Made by a program: the position numbers and the translations under genes. This document shows positions 45,513 to 56,689 of a stretch of 64,000 nt of DNA, piece by piece; position 1 is the stretch's first letter; each line of letters opens with the position of its first letter. Source of the DNA: Ochotona curzoniae (lineage: Eukaryota; Chordata; Mammalia; Lagomorpha; Ochotonidae); assembly GCF_017591425.1 (NCBI RefSeq), contig NW_024467120.1, positions 7,130,001 through 7,194,000 on the forward strand, read 5' to 3'. The notes under the pieces were generated by a model that was given only the letters and a program-made list of their open reading frames with translations, made no database searches and was not told the DNA's origin.

Positions 45513-46969
45513 TAAGATGATTTTCGATGTCTTCAGAAGTTTCCAGTGCTCTAGGCCACATTAAGCTTCACCCTAGGTCTTCTCCAAAGCGGTGCCTGCG
45601 AGCTTGATTTCTGCCTGCTTTTCCTTACTCAACCTTGATCTTGATCCTCTTGTGCCCTTGGGTTGTGCTTCAGTGTTGTGCTTCCTTCAGGGCTACCAGA
45701 GAATCTGCCAGGAATGTTTTCAGTAAGGTAGCACCAAAGTATTATCTTCTTCTTAGCTGGTACTTTCTGCAAGAACTGGGTTCATCTGTAGGTTTGGACA
45801 TCCATTTCATTTGGGAAACAAGATTTTGGAAAGGAGAATTCTCACATTCCTTGCTTGTTGTGGATGTTTGCATTCCAAAGTAAAGTATACCAAATTGACT
45901 TGTTGTTTACAAATGCATTTCTTTCCCTGCTCCTCCAAATGAGGTAGGTAGGAACATATCAGGTACCAGTCCTCTGAAAGAGCTGTTATAGAGTTCTTAA
46001 GCTGTGTTTCAGAGTTGATGGCATGATGGAATCCAAGAAATGTGTTCATAAAAGGCTAAAACCATGTGTACGCAGCATTCCTTTTTGGCCAATAGGCATA
46101 TACGGTTTTCCTTCTTGGTTTCCCTTTCTCATGAGTTTTTCTAAATTACTTAGTAAAAAGTGCCTGAGCTAGATGATTGTGTAAGCAAATGCTTTGAATT
46201 GAGAAAGGAAAATAAAGGATAGGATCAGCATTTGCTAACAATATTGACATCAAATATTTCTTGAACACTTAGCATCCATTATAATTCTTTTCTTTAAAAA
46301 AAAATGCTGCCTTCTTAAGACTTACTACATCCTGCTTTGTAGTCTTTCTCCGCTCTTACTAATTTTTAGTTTTTCTTATGTTACCTTCTCTGGCAGATCT
46401 TCTCTGTCCAGTGTTTGTCTTCTGTCTCTGCCCTCTGGCGTCTCTTTCCCCTCCTTCCTCCTCCTTTCCCTTCCTCTCTTTTCCCTTCTCCCTCTCCCGT
46501 TGTTCCTTCTCTCAACCTCCAACTGTACATCAGTTCCCTTGCTCTTCCTGTTCATGTTTGAGGCCTCTTTTGTACATTGATTTCAGCTCTTTTGTCCCCA
46601 AATCTATTTTATTTCATTATTCACACTTTTTGGAGTATTTTATGTATAAATTATCAATCAGTATTTCCATCTGGCTGTTTAAAAGGAATCTCAAAAGTAA
46701 CATGGCCATAGCAAAAATACTAGTTTCCTGTCCCCCGAATCTGTTTCTTCCCAAACATTTTTACCTCAGTGTTGGTGCCCAGACAAGTGAAGGATGCTTA
46801 GGCCTGAATCCTTCCCGTGTGCTCAGGAATTCCTCCTGATTCCGTCTTGCACAACCATCATCTAATGTATCAGTGCTTTCCCTTAAGTCTACCTGGGAAG
46901 TACAGTCTTCATTCACTTCCCACTCCTGGGTGCTGAGAGCCATGTCACCATGGTCTTTCATTTACTTGT
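45513..46969. other. Intronic sequence with a polypyrimidine block
   Basis: 46440-46520 is almost pure pyrimidine. The 153-codon frame at 46378-46839 runs through this low-complexity block and is not a gene. Confidence 0.5.
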
Positions 46970-47560
46970 AGACTAATGTAGCTCCTTCCACTGGCTTTCT
47001 GGTCTCTGTTTGGTCCCCACCCCGAACGTGTTTACTTTTTCCTTATTTTTGGTATTCTTCCCAGCCCTGTCAGAATTACATTCTTACATAAGCATGAGCC
47101 TATGCTTGAAATCCAGAGCTGACTTCCTGTCACACTTTGAATAAAATCCAAAACTTTGAATTTGTTCACATCATCCATGCCTTACCTGTCTCCCGGACTT
47201 TCTCCTAGCTCTGCTGATGTGAAGAATGGTTCCCAGCCTTTGTTTTTGAGGTTGTCCTCTTGCCAGAATGATCTATCTTATGATCCTGGTGTAGTAGATT
47301 TCTTCCTGCTGTTTAACTCTCAGCTCACCTTTCCACGTTCAAGGGAGGCTTGCTTTAGTTGGCAGCCCCAGTTATTTTTGGTTCCTTGCTCTTTTTTGTC
47401 ATCTTAATGGTACTGCTTGCTTGTTTCCTTGCTTTTTAAAATTTTTAACTTTTAAGTCAGATGATGTCTTCAAGAGTTCAAACTCATTGAGTAATTTCAC
47501 AGCCATTTATTTCTCCAATGCTCAGAACACAGCTTGGTACGTGATAAATTCTCATCATGG
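46970..47560 (+). mobile_element. L2
   Basis: 'gaataaaatccaaaactttg', 'catccatgccttacctgtct', 'aactctcagctcaccttt' and 'cagaacacagcttggtacg' are in the order of the L2 3' half. Confidence 0.7.
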
Positions 47561-47720
47561 GCTCATCATTGATTCCTTTATGTGGAACTGTTGCTTTCAG
47601 CAGTGACTGAATTCAGAAAAAAAAAAACCCTGTTAATGGAAAAGGGCATTTCCTGTCAGAATGAAGTGGTTTCCTGAAAAGCTGAGTAATCTGGTAGAGT
47701 CACAGGAGTCTTTTTTTCTA

Positions 47721-47780
47721 GATCACTAAGCATAGTATGAAGATGTCTCATGCGAGATCAGCAAGGATAGTACGAAGATC
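47721..47780. repeat. Short tandem direct repeat, period 35 bp
   Basis: 'gatcactaagcatagtatga' at 47721 and 'gatcagcaaggatagtacga' at 47756 are imperfect copies. The array ends where the MITE begins. Confidence 0.7.
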
Positions 47781-47938
47781 TTTCCAAAGGTTCATGGAAT
47801 ATGAAATAAAAAAAATACATGTTTTGATGCAGAACATCTCCAAAAAGTTTGTGGAAGTAAATGGTGAGAATAAACTTCACAAAATCTTTTTGAATCCAGT
47901 TTAACTACTAATTCCATTTTCCCTTGAACCTTTGGAAG
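47781..47938 (+). mobile_element. Mariner-like MITE with both ends
   Basis: Left end TTTCCAAAGGTTCATGGAA and right end TTCCCTTGAACCTTTGGAAG form an imperfect terminal inverted repeat of about 18 bp around a 158-bp element. No open frame of a transposase is present. Confidence 0.7.
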
Positions 47939-48244
47939 CACCATTCTGTTCGCTTCAATTTGAAGCAAATACTGGTAGAATTTCACATAAACAAGAATTA
48001 TTCTACTTATTTTTTGCTGGAGTTTCTTGAGTCAGAGCTATATATATGAGTACCTAAGGATAATGAAGTAGATAAAAGCTGGCATCTGGCCCAGTCGTTT
48101 TGCCATTAGGGTGGTTTATTGGCTTGTTATCAAGGTAAATCCACAATAGCTATGTATCTTTTACCGTTACGTAATAGACATCCATGACTTTCTCTACCTG
48201 CATAACGCATTGCTTATAGTATTACTTTGCCTTTCAAAATTAAA

Positions 48245-48860
48245 CATTCAATATAGTTTTAATAAACATCCACCATGTACCAGGCACTGTAGTAAAGGGC
48301 TGTAAATCTAGCTGTGATTAGGGAAAAAGTCTCAGTCCTAAATACCTGTTAAGGAAGTTTGGGACTAACTTGAAGCCCGATTTTGAACTTGAGTGTGGCC
48401 TGTGCAACCTTGCAAGTTGTTGCAAGTGTCATGTGTGTGTTAGAGGTGTGCGGCCCTCCTTGTCTCTATCCTGACACCTTATATACTGCTGCCATCCCTG
48501 CTCTGTGCCAGTCACTGCGTTAACATGTGGACGTTCAGAGAACAACAGATAAAAATGTTGCTTTCAGCATCTTTTTGAATAATTAGCAAGAACAGGGTGG
48601 AAAGTGAATGATTTTAATACACAGTTGTAAAGTGCAAGAATATCCTGTGTTCCTTCCACTGTGGGAGGGCAGAGAAGTGGCCTCCAGCGAGACTTAAGCA
48701 GTAAATGAAGGTGACTAAGAGACTGGCTGCATGGGCAGGTGGGTTCAGGGAGAAGGGGTTATTGCAGGTGGATGGTGGATGGCTGGATCTGGACAGGTTT
48801 TGTAATACTATAATGAATCAGAAGGAAGATTGAAAGCTTGTTTAAGGTCAGGTCAATATG
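48245..48860 (+). mobile_element. Probable L2, degraded
   Basis: 'accatgtaccaggcactgta' at 48275, 'ctgctctgtgccagtcactg' at about 48498 and a later purine-rich part resemble L2 3' text, with gaps between them. This may be two fragments. Confidence 0.5.
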
Positions 48861-49640
48861 AGAGGACTGTTTCTCATGTTATTGTGGGAAAGATTGGGAG
48901 AAAACCAAGGAGAAAGTAGGTGAATGCTCATGATTTTAGTATTTCAGCAAAGAAATGGTTGCTTATATGTCACAAAAGGTGTGTCTGGGCTGTTGGTGGC
49001 AAAATGAGATAATAGAGCAGGAGTTTGGAAAAGAAATGGAAGGAGTAGGGCAATAATGCTCTTGTGAAATTGCTTCTCATTAACTACAGCAGTTGTAGCT
49101 TATTTTTTCAGTTTTTGGTTACCTTTATGGTAATCTTTAATGTGTAAGATTGTTTTAGGCAACTAGTATATCTTTAAGGCAGGTACAATGGCTTCATACA
49201 CTTTAAGTATTAAGACATTAATATAGATTTGGAATTGGGATTTGTTATGGCAGAGTAAAAAAAATTGATAGTAGAAGTTTCAGTTTGAGGTAAGTCATTA
49301 ATTTTCAAGACAGATAAGTTACGTTTTCAATAATTTTTCAAGGTGATTGTTCTGTGTCTGCTGCTACCCATGCTTGAGAAATACAGACAGTTCAGAAAAG
49401 GGGCAATTAGTTTTACATTTCAAAGATCGGGCAAACTTCACTTTAGTTTTTGCAAGTCATAAAATAATACATTCAAACATTGAAAATAAGTAGAATTGTT
49501 ACAACTTTTCGGGTAAAATGTATCTTTTTGTCTATTGCTCAGGCTTGCTGTGTTGCTTTACCGATTGTCTGAGGATCCATTGACCTTCTCTCCCCTGTCC
49601 TGGCATTTCCAGTGCCATCTGGGTGAACACTGGGACATAG
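48861..49640. other. Intronic sequence upstream of the CDKAL1 exon
   Basis: No repeat recognised. It leads into the splice acceptor. Confidence 0.5.
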
Positions 49641-49668
49641 TTGATGATTAAATGTGATATTGAGATTG

Positions 49669-49690
49669 ATTTTTCCTTTATTTTTGCTAG
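49669..49690 (+). promoter_or_regulatory. CDKAL1: 3' splice site (polypyrimidine tract and AG) of the CDKAL1 exon
   Basis: A T-rich run with only a few purines leads into GCTAG directly before the exon. An A-containing branch-point candidate lies in the TGATGATTAAATG stretch at about 49641-49653. This site fixes the exon start and the split codon phase. Confidence 0.85.
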
Positions 49691-49775
49691 AAAATGCATC
49701 GGATGCAGATTTATGGCTCCTGAACAGTTGTACTGTAAAAAATCCAGCCGAGGACCACTTTAGAAATTCAATTAA
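49691..49775 (+). CDS. CDKAL1: CDKAL1 internal coding exon (MTTase N-terminal domain)
   Basis: CDKAL1 is a radical-SAM methylthiotransferase that converts t6A37 to ms2t6A37 in tRNA-Lys(UUU); the protein is anchored to the ER. The exon is 85 bp: two bases finishing a split codon, 27 whole codons, then two bases opening the next codon. It reads [16 protein letters not shown], continues [11 protein letters not shown], and has no stop in this frame. The Cys of NSCTVK is one of the conserved cluster-binding cysteines of the N-terminal methylthiotransferase (UPF0004) domain; by my recollection of the human protein the exon covers residues about 97-123 and this is Cys109. The 5' edge is the acceptor ending TTTTTGCTAG at 49690, after a T-rich tract, and the 3' edge is the donor AA|GTAAGT at 49776. 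The exon is too short to stand out as an open frame. I believe it is exon 5 of the human transcript, but did not check. I saw neither neighbouring exon in the window. Confidence 0.95.
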
Positions 49776-49781
49776 GTAAGT
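49776..49781 (+). promoter_or_regulatory. CDKAL1: 5' splice site GTAAGT of the CDKAL1 exon
   Basis: AA|GTAAGT matches the mammalian donor consensus at all six intronic positions. In the coding frame, reading through would meet TAA within the donor itself, which supports splicing here. Confidence 0.9.
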
Positions 49782-50492
49782 CAAGTTGCTTTTTTCCATG
49801 TTTTTCTTTTTGTCATCAAGGTAAGGACTGGCCAAAACAAATTGACCTTTTAAAAGCACCTAATGTCAAAATGTTTGGTATGTTCTGAAAAATGAGTTGG
49901 GCTTTTCAGACGATTGTCTTTGCAACGCCAAGCTCTTAGAGAAATCCAGGTGAGCTGGGTGAAGCTGCCTGGTGGAGCACTCTCATTCCCTGTGCGCTGC
50001 TGCTGAGGCCTGCAGGGGAACTCCAGCAGCTTGGGCAAGACCGGCTGCTTGCTGTGTTCCCTCAGGCCAGAGGGGAAGTAGTGTTGCCTTTTGAATGTGT
50101 CACTTTCTCTGACCTCATTGGTACCTTTTCATTAGCCTTTAAACATGTCCACGTCCAGTTAGCATGTGTGCCCAGATACTGTCTTTTTTTTTTTGTGCCC
50201 TCCACATGATACTTCTTAAGGTCTGCTACTTCCTGAATTTATTTTGGTTGATTTTATTGTGAAGCATGTCGTATAAAAATGTCTGCTTTCAGTAATAATA
50301 AACATCCACATAATCACTCCAGCAGCATAAAAAATAATTGTAACATTGTAAGACAAAAGCAGTGATAAATGTTCCCCTCTTTGAATCATGTCCCTCAAGA
50401 AATAATCTTTACTTCTGTAATCATTACTATTTAAGAATTTTTTTACTTGCACAAAGGAAACCGATTTTATGAATTTTATATAGTCTTTTTTT
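49782..50492. other. Intronic sequence downstream of the CDKAL1 exon
   Basis: No repeat recognised in the first 700 bp of this intron. The block at 49900-50080 is GC-richer than its surroundings. Confidence 0.5.
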
Positions 50493-50797
50493 TTAAAAGA
50501 TATATTTCTATTAAACAGAAATTTACAAAGTGGAAGAGATACATGAAGATTTTCCATCTGCTGGTTCACTCCCCAACTGACTGCAACAGCCAGAGCAGAG
50601 CTGATATGAAGCCAGGAACTACTTCTAGGTCTGCCATGCAGGTGCAGAATCCCAAGGCTTTGGGCTGTCTTCTGCATTCCAGGCCACAAGCAGGCTGCAG
50701 GATGGGAAGTGGAGGAGCCAGGACATGGACTGCGGTATATATGGGATGCCAGCGTTTGTAAAGCGAGGGTTTAGTCACTGAGCCATCGTGCTGGTCT
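50493..50797 (-). mobile_element. CSINE, reverse orientation
   Basis: 'aagattttccatctgctggt', 'aatcccaaggctttgggctg', 'gcaggatgggaagtgg' and terminal 'catcgtgctggtc'. Confidence 0.9.
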
Positions 50798-50819
50798 CTC
50801 ATATATACAGTTAAGAATA

Positions 50820-51040
50820 TGATACTTTCCACTCTGCCCCCCTTCTTTTCAACTCTTCCTCCTCCCTTCTTTAAAAAAAAATTGGTTTTTCTGTAATGAC
50901 TTAATTCCACTTTATGATTGCCAAATTTTCCACTAAAAAAACTCAAATGGGAAGTACAGGAACCTCCATTCCTGTACTAGACAAGGAATCATTTATTACG
51001 ACAGTCTACTATCAAGTATGTATCTAAACCATGTGTCGTT
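50820..51040 (-). mobile_element. Older lagomorph L1 3'-UTR fragment
   Basis: A pyrimidine-rich block (50830-50870), then 'ttttccactaaaaaaactca' and 'ctccattcctgtactagaca' resemble the tail pieces at 24.9 and 34.4 kb. Confidence 0.5.
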
Positions 51041-51099
51041 TACTTTAGCCCTGTTTGAACTTTGGTATTGGTGTTATACCATGTGTTCTTCCTAGATTT

Positions 51100-51420
51100 A
51101 CCTTTTTCCAAAGCATCTAGCCATTCCTCATAGATCATTGAATTTGCCAGTCTATCCATGTTTACCATTGTTAGTTTTTCTGTTTTGTTTTCATGAATAC
51201 TACCGCTATGAATGTTCTTAATGTTTTCTAGTGCGTAGAGGAATTACTCTAGAATGTATAGTTAGGACTTGGTAATTGGCTCACAGATATGTGTCCATTC
51301 AGATTTTAGCAGACAGTGCCCATTTCTTTTCATAACTGCATGTGCCACTGTTCATTCCCTCTGACAGTAGATGTGTGAATCTGTTTTTCCAGTAGTCGGT
51401 GTGGTCAGGCTTTTGGTGAA
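51100..51420 (-). mobile_element. Ancient L1 fragment, reverse orientation
   Basis: 'aatactaccgctatgaatgt', 'gaggaattactctagaatgt' and 'gccactgttcattccctctg' follow the antisense L1 ORF2 end. Confidence 0.55.
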
Positions 51421-51432
51421 GATGCTGTCCTA

Positions 51433-51566
51433 TATTTAAGATTCATTTTAATTTTGATTAGAAAGGCATATATACCAAGAGAAAGGCATAGATACAGAGA
51501 GGAGAGATAAAGTTGTTCAGTTCACTGGTTCAGTCCCCAAGCAGCCACAGTGGCCAGAGCTGAGCT
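51433..51566 (-). mobile_element. CSINE 3' half, reverse orientation
   Basis: Reversed tail and 'gttcactggttcagtcccc' to 'ggccagagctgagctg', then CSINE similarity stops. Confidence 0.75.
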
Positions 51567-51639
51567 GTATTTAAATTTTCTTTAATTTTATTTGAGGAAC
51601 ATTTCTTTTTTCCAATTTTCGTTTTTTTCCATTTTAATT

Positions 51640-52367
51640 AATTAATTTATTTTTATTAGTTACATTGCATTATGTGACACAATTTCTTAAGCTCTGGGAT
51701 TCCCCCAACCCCTCACCGTACCCTCCCCCCATGGTGGATTCCTCCACCTGTTGCTGTATTACAGTTCAAATTCAGGCAGAATTCTTTCATTGCAAGCATA
51801 TACCAAGCATAGAGTCCAACATCTTATTGTCCAGATAAATTCAACGGTTTCTTGGTGAAGGCAGAGCTGCGGAGTATCATCCCAATCAATTAAAAGCCCC
51901 AACATAACATCAACAACAACTTAAAACATAATTACATAATTGACATGGTATTGAGTAACCAATATGTTAAAAAATGCAAGTTCTTAACTACATCCTCTGG
52001 TTAAGACTACTTCATTGGCATTTTCAATTTTAGTTTATATACTACCGGGTTCTATACACCTTAAAATGACTATAGGGTACTACTCAGCTGTTTCGTGTCT
52101 ATTTTCATTTTAGTATATAGCAGTTTCTAGTGTTGACGCTTAATTTTGCTGAACTTGGCAGATTTTAGGATAGCCTAAACTGGCTTTTAACTCTAGCAAG
52201 GCATATGTCAACAGTTGAGGTGCAGAACAGTGTTAGGAGGGGTGTGCAGAGAAATCTTCAGTACCTTAGGAGTAACTAATCTTTGTGTCCTACCTAGTAA
52301 AGTATCTATGACTCCACGCTGACTGTTTCCTGTCTGGTTCTAAGCTTTCATTGTTCTATCTATTCTA

Positions 52368-52419
<52 letters not shown>

Positions 52420-52539
52420 TTGGGGGGTGGGCACTGGAGCGACCCTGGTGGTCATTGCAAGAGAAGGTGGGGATCCAAAGTTGGAGCTAAGTAAGGACCA
52501 GAGAAAGCTCCTTTCCCGAGTCCTGAAGGAAGTTTACTG
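51640..52539 (-). mobile_element. L1 3'-end insertion, reverse orientation
   Basis: 'ttacattgcattatgtgac', C-rich tract, 'catggtggattcctccacc', the (GT)n tract and 'gaccagagaaagctcc' are shared with the 3-kb and 31-kb copies. The match ends at 'gaagtttactg'. No clear TSD was seen. Confidence 0.85.
52371..52418. repeat. (TG)n/(TATG)n microsatellite in the L1 tail
   Basis: About 14 TG units, then interrupted TATGTG repeats. It lies at the same L1 position as the tract at 32029. Confidence 0.95.
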
Positions 52540-53142
52540 CCAGAATCCAGGTTCAGATGGTGTTATCTGAAAGGGAACATTAAGCATAGGCAGAAGTTGG
52601 TGCTGTAAGGAGGAAGCATTCTTTGCACCTCAGTTGCCATGCCTCTCAGGGCTGTGGCTTTCAGAATGAGATAAGGAATTCTAGAAAGAATTCCACTTGA
52701 AGGAAGACATGTTTTCGTTTTGGTATTCTATATCGAGTCACAGCCAGCCTTTTTAAATAAATGTGCTTGACCTTCATCGTCTCCTACATGGCAGTGTTGT
52801 AAGAACTCTGCATGAGTTGGCTATTATCTGACTTGCTCTCCATGGCCTCTTATGCAGATAACATTTTTATTTTGATTTCACAGCTGAACAGCATCTGACT
52901 TATAAATGAAGTTCTCCAAGGCTGTTCACTTCCCAAGTGGTAGAGTTGTCCCTGTTCTGTTGGACAAATTATTTAAAGAGAACATCATTTATGATTAAAT
53001 ATACATTAATGGCTTTGAAGATACTTATCACAGCTCACTCTTGTTAAACAACACTTAGACATTAAGGGTGAAAAAAGATGAAAAACATGCATTCACGCAT
53101 TGTGTTTAGCTACTTATGACTCCAGCATCCCAATTAAGATTT
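52540..53142. other. Intronic sequence, one possible MIR trace
   Basis: 52795-52955 has weak MIR-like text ('gcatgagttggctattatct', 'caagtggtagagttg'). Otherwise nothing is recognised. Confidence 0.35.
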
Positions 53143-53430
53143 AGTTTTTACTTATTTGAAAAGCAGAGTTGCAGAGAGAGACTGTGAGATTGACCTTCCA
53201 TCAGCTGATTCATTTGAGGCCCAGGTGACCTCAAAAGGTGAGGTTACGAGTCTGGAGCCACTTCTGGGTCTCCCACGTGGATTCAGGGGCCAAGCTCTTG
53301 GGGCCATATTTCACTGCCTTGATAAGAGTGTTAGCAGGGAACAGGAAGTAGAGCAGCCGGGATTTGAACTGGTATACCTATGGAATGTAAGCATCACTAG
53401 CCAAAGCTTAACCTGTTACAGCACAAGTCC
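53143..53430 (-). mobile_element. Old CSINE, reverse orientation
   Basis: 'ttacttatttgaaaagcagag', 'ccttccatcagctgattca', 'gtctcccacgtggattcagg' and terminal 'acagcacaagtcc'. Confidence 0.75.
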
Positions 53431-53431
53431 A

Positions 53432-53553
53432 GACTCTGGCACCCCATATGGTAACACTGGTTTGAGTGCTAGTTGTTAAATCCATTTAGAGAGTGATCAG
53501 CACATACAAGGTCTCCCCTTTTCCCTGCCTGTAAAAGAAACCTTTAAAACAGA
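53432..53553 (+). mobile_element. Short CSINE remnant, internally deleted
   Basis: 'tggcaccccatatggtaac', 'tttagagagtgatcagca' and 'aagaaacctttaaaac' are head, centre and tail pieces with the rest missing. Confidence 0.5.
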
Positions 53554-54072
53554 ACACAATGAGAAAGCTAGCATTTGGTTTCCAGAATAACTTCTGTAAA
53601 AGGCACTATAGCAGTGTACATTGAATGAACCATCAGATTCCAGCGACACTCACATCTTTGATAGATGAATGATGAGCTGTTGTCGAGCATCTTGTGTTCA
53701 GATGCCTTCTCACTTGTCACCCTTTCCTACCAGAGCAAAGCAGAGTGGTTTGTGGACTCGCTGATGCCACACGTTTATTTGCTTTCATTCTCTGGTACCA
53801 TCTCTTCAGACTCTGATCTACATGCAGTTTGCTTCTCCCCGCTCCTCCTTCCTGAGCCTGCAGTCTGATTTACATTCAGGAAGCGTGTGATGTAGTGTTG
53901 CTGCTCTCTCGGGTCCTGTCCCTCAGACTTGGATCCAGAGGTTTACAGTAATGGGGTGAAGCCTGGTTTTACTCACCTGGACTTCGCATGATGCCTGCTT
54001 CACTTTGTTTTTAACAGACTGTCATCTTGTGACTTTGTTCCTAACAGACTTTATTTCTCTTGCAATGCGTTT
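53554..54072. other. Intronic sequence, nothing recognised
   Basis: A short repeat with 'taacagact' at about 54013 and 54043. No supported gene. Confidence 0.4.
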
Positions 54073-54152
54073 GGGTACTTCAAGTTGGTACAGACTTGAA
54101 TTAGAATTTAAGTTTATTTTGGTGAAAAAATAATTTGAAATCCATGCACATA
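54073..54152 (-). mobile_element. Mariner-like MITE fragment
   Basis: 'gggtacttcaagttggtac', 'agtttattttggtgaaaaa' and 'tttgaaatccatgcac' match the other MITE copies. Confidence 0.65.
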
Positions 54153-56197
54153 AATATTCTTGGTTGTTAATACTTGTCTTTAATTGTTTGCCACCCTGTT
54201 TTGTGTCTCTTGAGTCACTAGGTAGAACACCTCATTTAAAAAAAAGTAATAAAGAATGACTCTGAGAAGTTTGTTTCCTCTGATTAGTAAGTCTTGTTGA
54301 GTAAGATGTAGGAATTCTGAATTTGACAGGATAGTTATTGACTGAATTGTTCTTGTTTGACTTTGTTTTGGTATTGTTCCCAAGGCTTTACTCAAGTTCA
54401 GACTGATGAAAAAGAGGTTTGCATAGTAGAGCAGAGAGTTCAGAGAGTTTTTTAGATGTCTTTTGAACTTTGAAATCTTAAATGCTATGGCCTTTATTAA
54501 TTTAGAAAAAAAAATCACTAATGGGTGCCACATTGTATGAGGGTAATCTATTGGATTCATTCTTTTTGCTTTACTCTGGAGCATTTGTCAGCTGCCATGT
54601 CCTTGTTTTATCCATTATTCCAATTTAATTTATACAACATGGCCTTTAACTTGAAGGGTTCCTGAGTAAATGAAAAAAAGATCAAAAGTTGATATTCTCA
54701 TTTAGAACTTTTTTTTTTTTAAATCAGAAAACTTCTTTAGTTAATGCTTTATAGAAATGTGGGATCTTTTCCATGCCACCTCTAAAGGAGGTCAGGCGGA
54801 GGCTGGTGAAAATAAACACATCTTGTGTGTTCTGTATAAATGACTGAAAGACTATCCAGCTGACTTTGATCACGGACTGTCAACCTCTGTCTGACCTTGC
54901 ACATTATTAACCCAAATGGGCGCTGTGGTTTAACCAGACTGATAGGAGATCCACAAGAGCCACTAGGTCTGTGAACTGCTGTTGCCTGGAGAAATGAATG
55001 GTAATGTTAAAGGAGTGACTTAGATGTCCGCGAGTTCCTGACAGCACAGTGGAAAGTAGAGGCAGAAGTGGATGTAGAGGAAATCTGTCTGACAGAGGAT
55101 ACCTGCTCTAGCTGCCGTCTAATCTCCAAGAAGATTCCCAAGATAACCTTGTCAACAAAATATATAAATTGTCATTTCTATTGTGAAAATATCCTTTGTT
55201 TTATGTAGATCTCCTTTTTATCATAAATTGAAGTTGAAGGAGAGCATTACTCAACTCCAATTTGTAAAATACTGTCTGAGAAGCCGACTTAAGTGCAGAG
55301 TGCTTGTTCTTCCAGACAGAATTTTCTGATTCAGAAGAAAATACACCCTAGTTGTTTCTGTTCGCAGGATTCACTGATAGGTTATGTTTACTAAACGCTT
55401 AAATTCTTGCTGAAGTTTTTGGCATTAGAAAGATAAGCCACATTGGGGTTTAATTTTACCTTTAAAAAAGTTGGATAATGCCTGTTGGCTTAATTTACAT
55501 TTTAGTGCTGTAGTTTACTACTTAGTCAGATGCTTTGGCTTTTCTTGTGAAGGACCTTATGTTGAGTATCAGCTTTGTTTTGCTTGATATTGATAGCAGA
55601 CACATTAAGTCATGGCGTGCTTTCACCAGTGACGGTCTGTTTCATCCATCTTTGCCCAGCAAAGTTTCCTTCCACATGAAAAGTTAGTTCAAAGCTTTGG
55701 GAATTTAGACTTGGTGTGTAGTTCCCATCAGTTATTTTTCATTAGAAATTTTCCCCCTAGCCAGTGATAGGTTTAATATGAATTTACAGTTTGTCCATTC
55801 ACATCTGTGTTTCTGTTGTCCAGGTACTGCCTCTAATGCCTGGCTCCTCCCACATTTGTGCCTGACCCTTATTTTTCCTTCCTGGGGGCCTTCCTGTTCG
55901 CCTCCATGTGGATGGTCATGGACATTTCAAATCTCCATTCCCCAGTCTCTTCCTCATGCACTCACACCTTTTCTCTAGACACTGCTTACGTTAGTATCAT
56001 ATTTGGTTGCAGTCAGCTGGAAATGTTCATTATTGTGGAGAATGAATTCTGTTTCCAAAATGTCTACTCCCCCTTTCCAGAGTTTTGCCCTGTGTTAGTT
56101 ACTAGGCTTTCGTCACTCACTGTGGTGCTTAGTGTTACTGTTGGGAGCAGCGGTGAACCCGTGTTTCCTCACCTCTTCAGCAAGTTGTCAGGAACTA
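54153..56197. other. Long intronic stretch without recognised repeats
   Basis: About 2 kb. The part 54760-55060 is GC-richer and non-repetitive and could be conserved regulatory sequence, but nothing here proves that. Open frames (54180-54584, 55858-56277) have no known domain. Confidence 0.4.
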
Positions 56198-56655
56198 GGG
56201 GATTGTGTTGTGGTATAGCCAGTAAAGCAGCTGCCTGCTACACTGGCATCCCATGTGGGTGTTGGTTCAAGTCCTAGTTGCTCTACTTCCTGTGCAGCTA
56301 GCTCCCTGGTAATTCACTTGTGAAAGCAGTGAAGTTCCAAGTTGTTGACCCCGTTTGCCCATAGGAGAGACTTTGATAATGCTGCTGATTTCAGCCCTGA
56401 TCCTAGTGGTTTTGTGCAATAGAGTAAACCAGCACATGGAAGATGTTTCTCCCGCTCTCTATTTTCTTAACTCTGCCTTTTTTTTTTTAAATTGATTACA
56501 TTGCAGTATGTGACAGTTTTATAGGCACTGGGATTCTCCCATCCCCTCCACAACCGCCCCCCCCATGGTGGATTCTTCCACCTTGTTGCATTACCACAGT
56601 TCAAATTCATTAACTCTGCCTTTGAAGTAAATAAAATGAATCTTTAAAAAATAAT
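56198..56655 (+). mobile_element. CSINE interrupted by a 129-bp L1 tail
   Basis: The body runs from 'gggattgtgttgtggtatag' to 'ttaactctgccttt' at 56480 and resumes at 56624 with the 'gaagtaaataaaatgaatct' tail. The L1 tail lies between. Confidence 0.85.
56481..56609 (-). mobile_element. 129-bp L1 3' end with 14-bp TSD, nested in a CSINE
   Basis: T-run, 'ttacattgcagtatgtgac', C-run and 'catggtggattcttccacc'. TTAACTCTGCCTTT at 56467-56480 and 56610-56623 is an exact TSD. Confidence 0.95.
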
Positions 56656-56689
56656 TGTGAGACACTAGGCACATGATTTTGAAACTTTA

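Larger units (their letters stand above)
1..49690 (+). other. CDKAL1: CDKAL1 intron upstream of the exon (partial)
   Basis: Everything upstream of the exon is non-coding and rich in interspersed repeats. I looked for the preceding CDKAL1 segment, which carries the WGCSHNNSDGEYM motif, and did not see it, so this intron extends beyond the left edge. The extent is inferred from the single exon; no independent gene was recognised inside it. Confidence 0.85.

Noticed and set aside
46378..46839. 153-codon open frame on the + strand
   Set aside because: It runs through a polypyrimidine block with Ser/Pro/Leu low complexity and shows no known domain.
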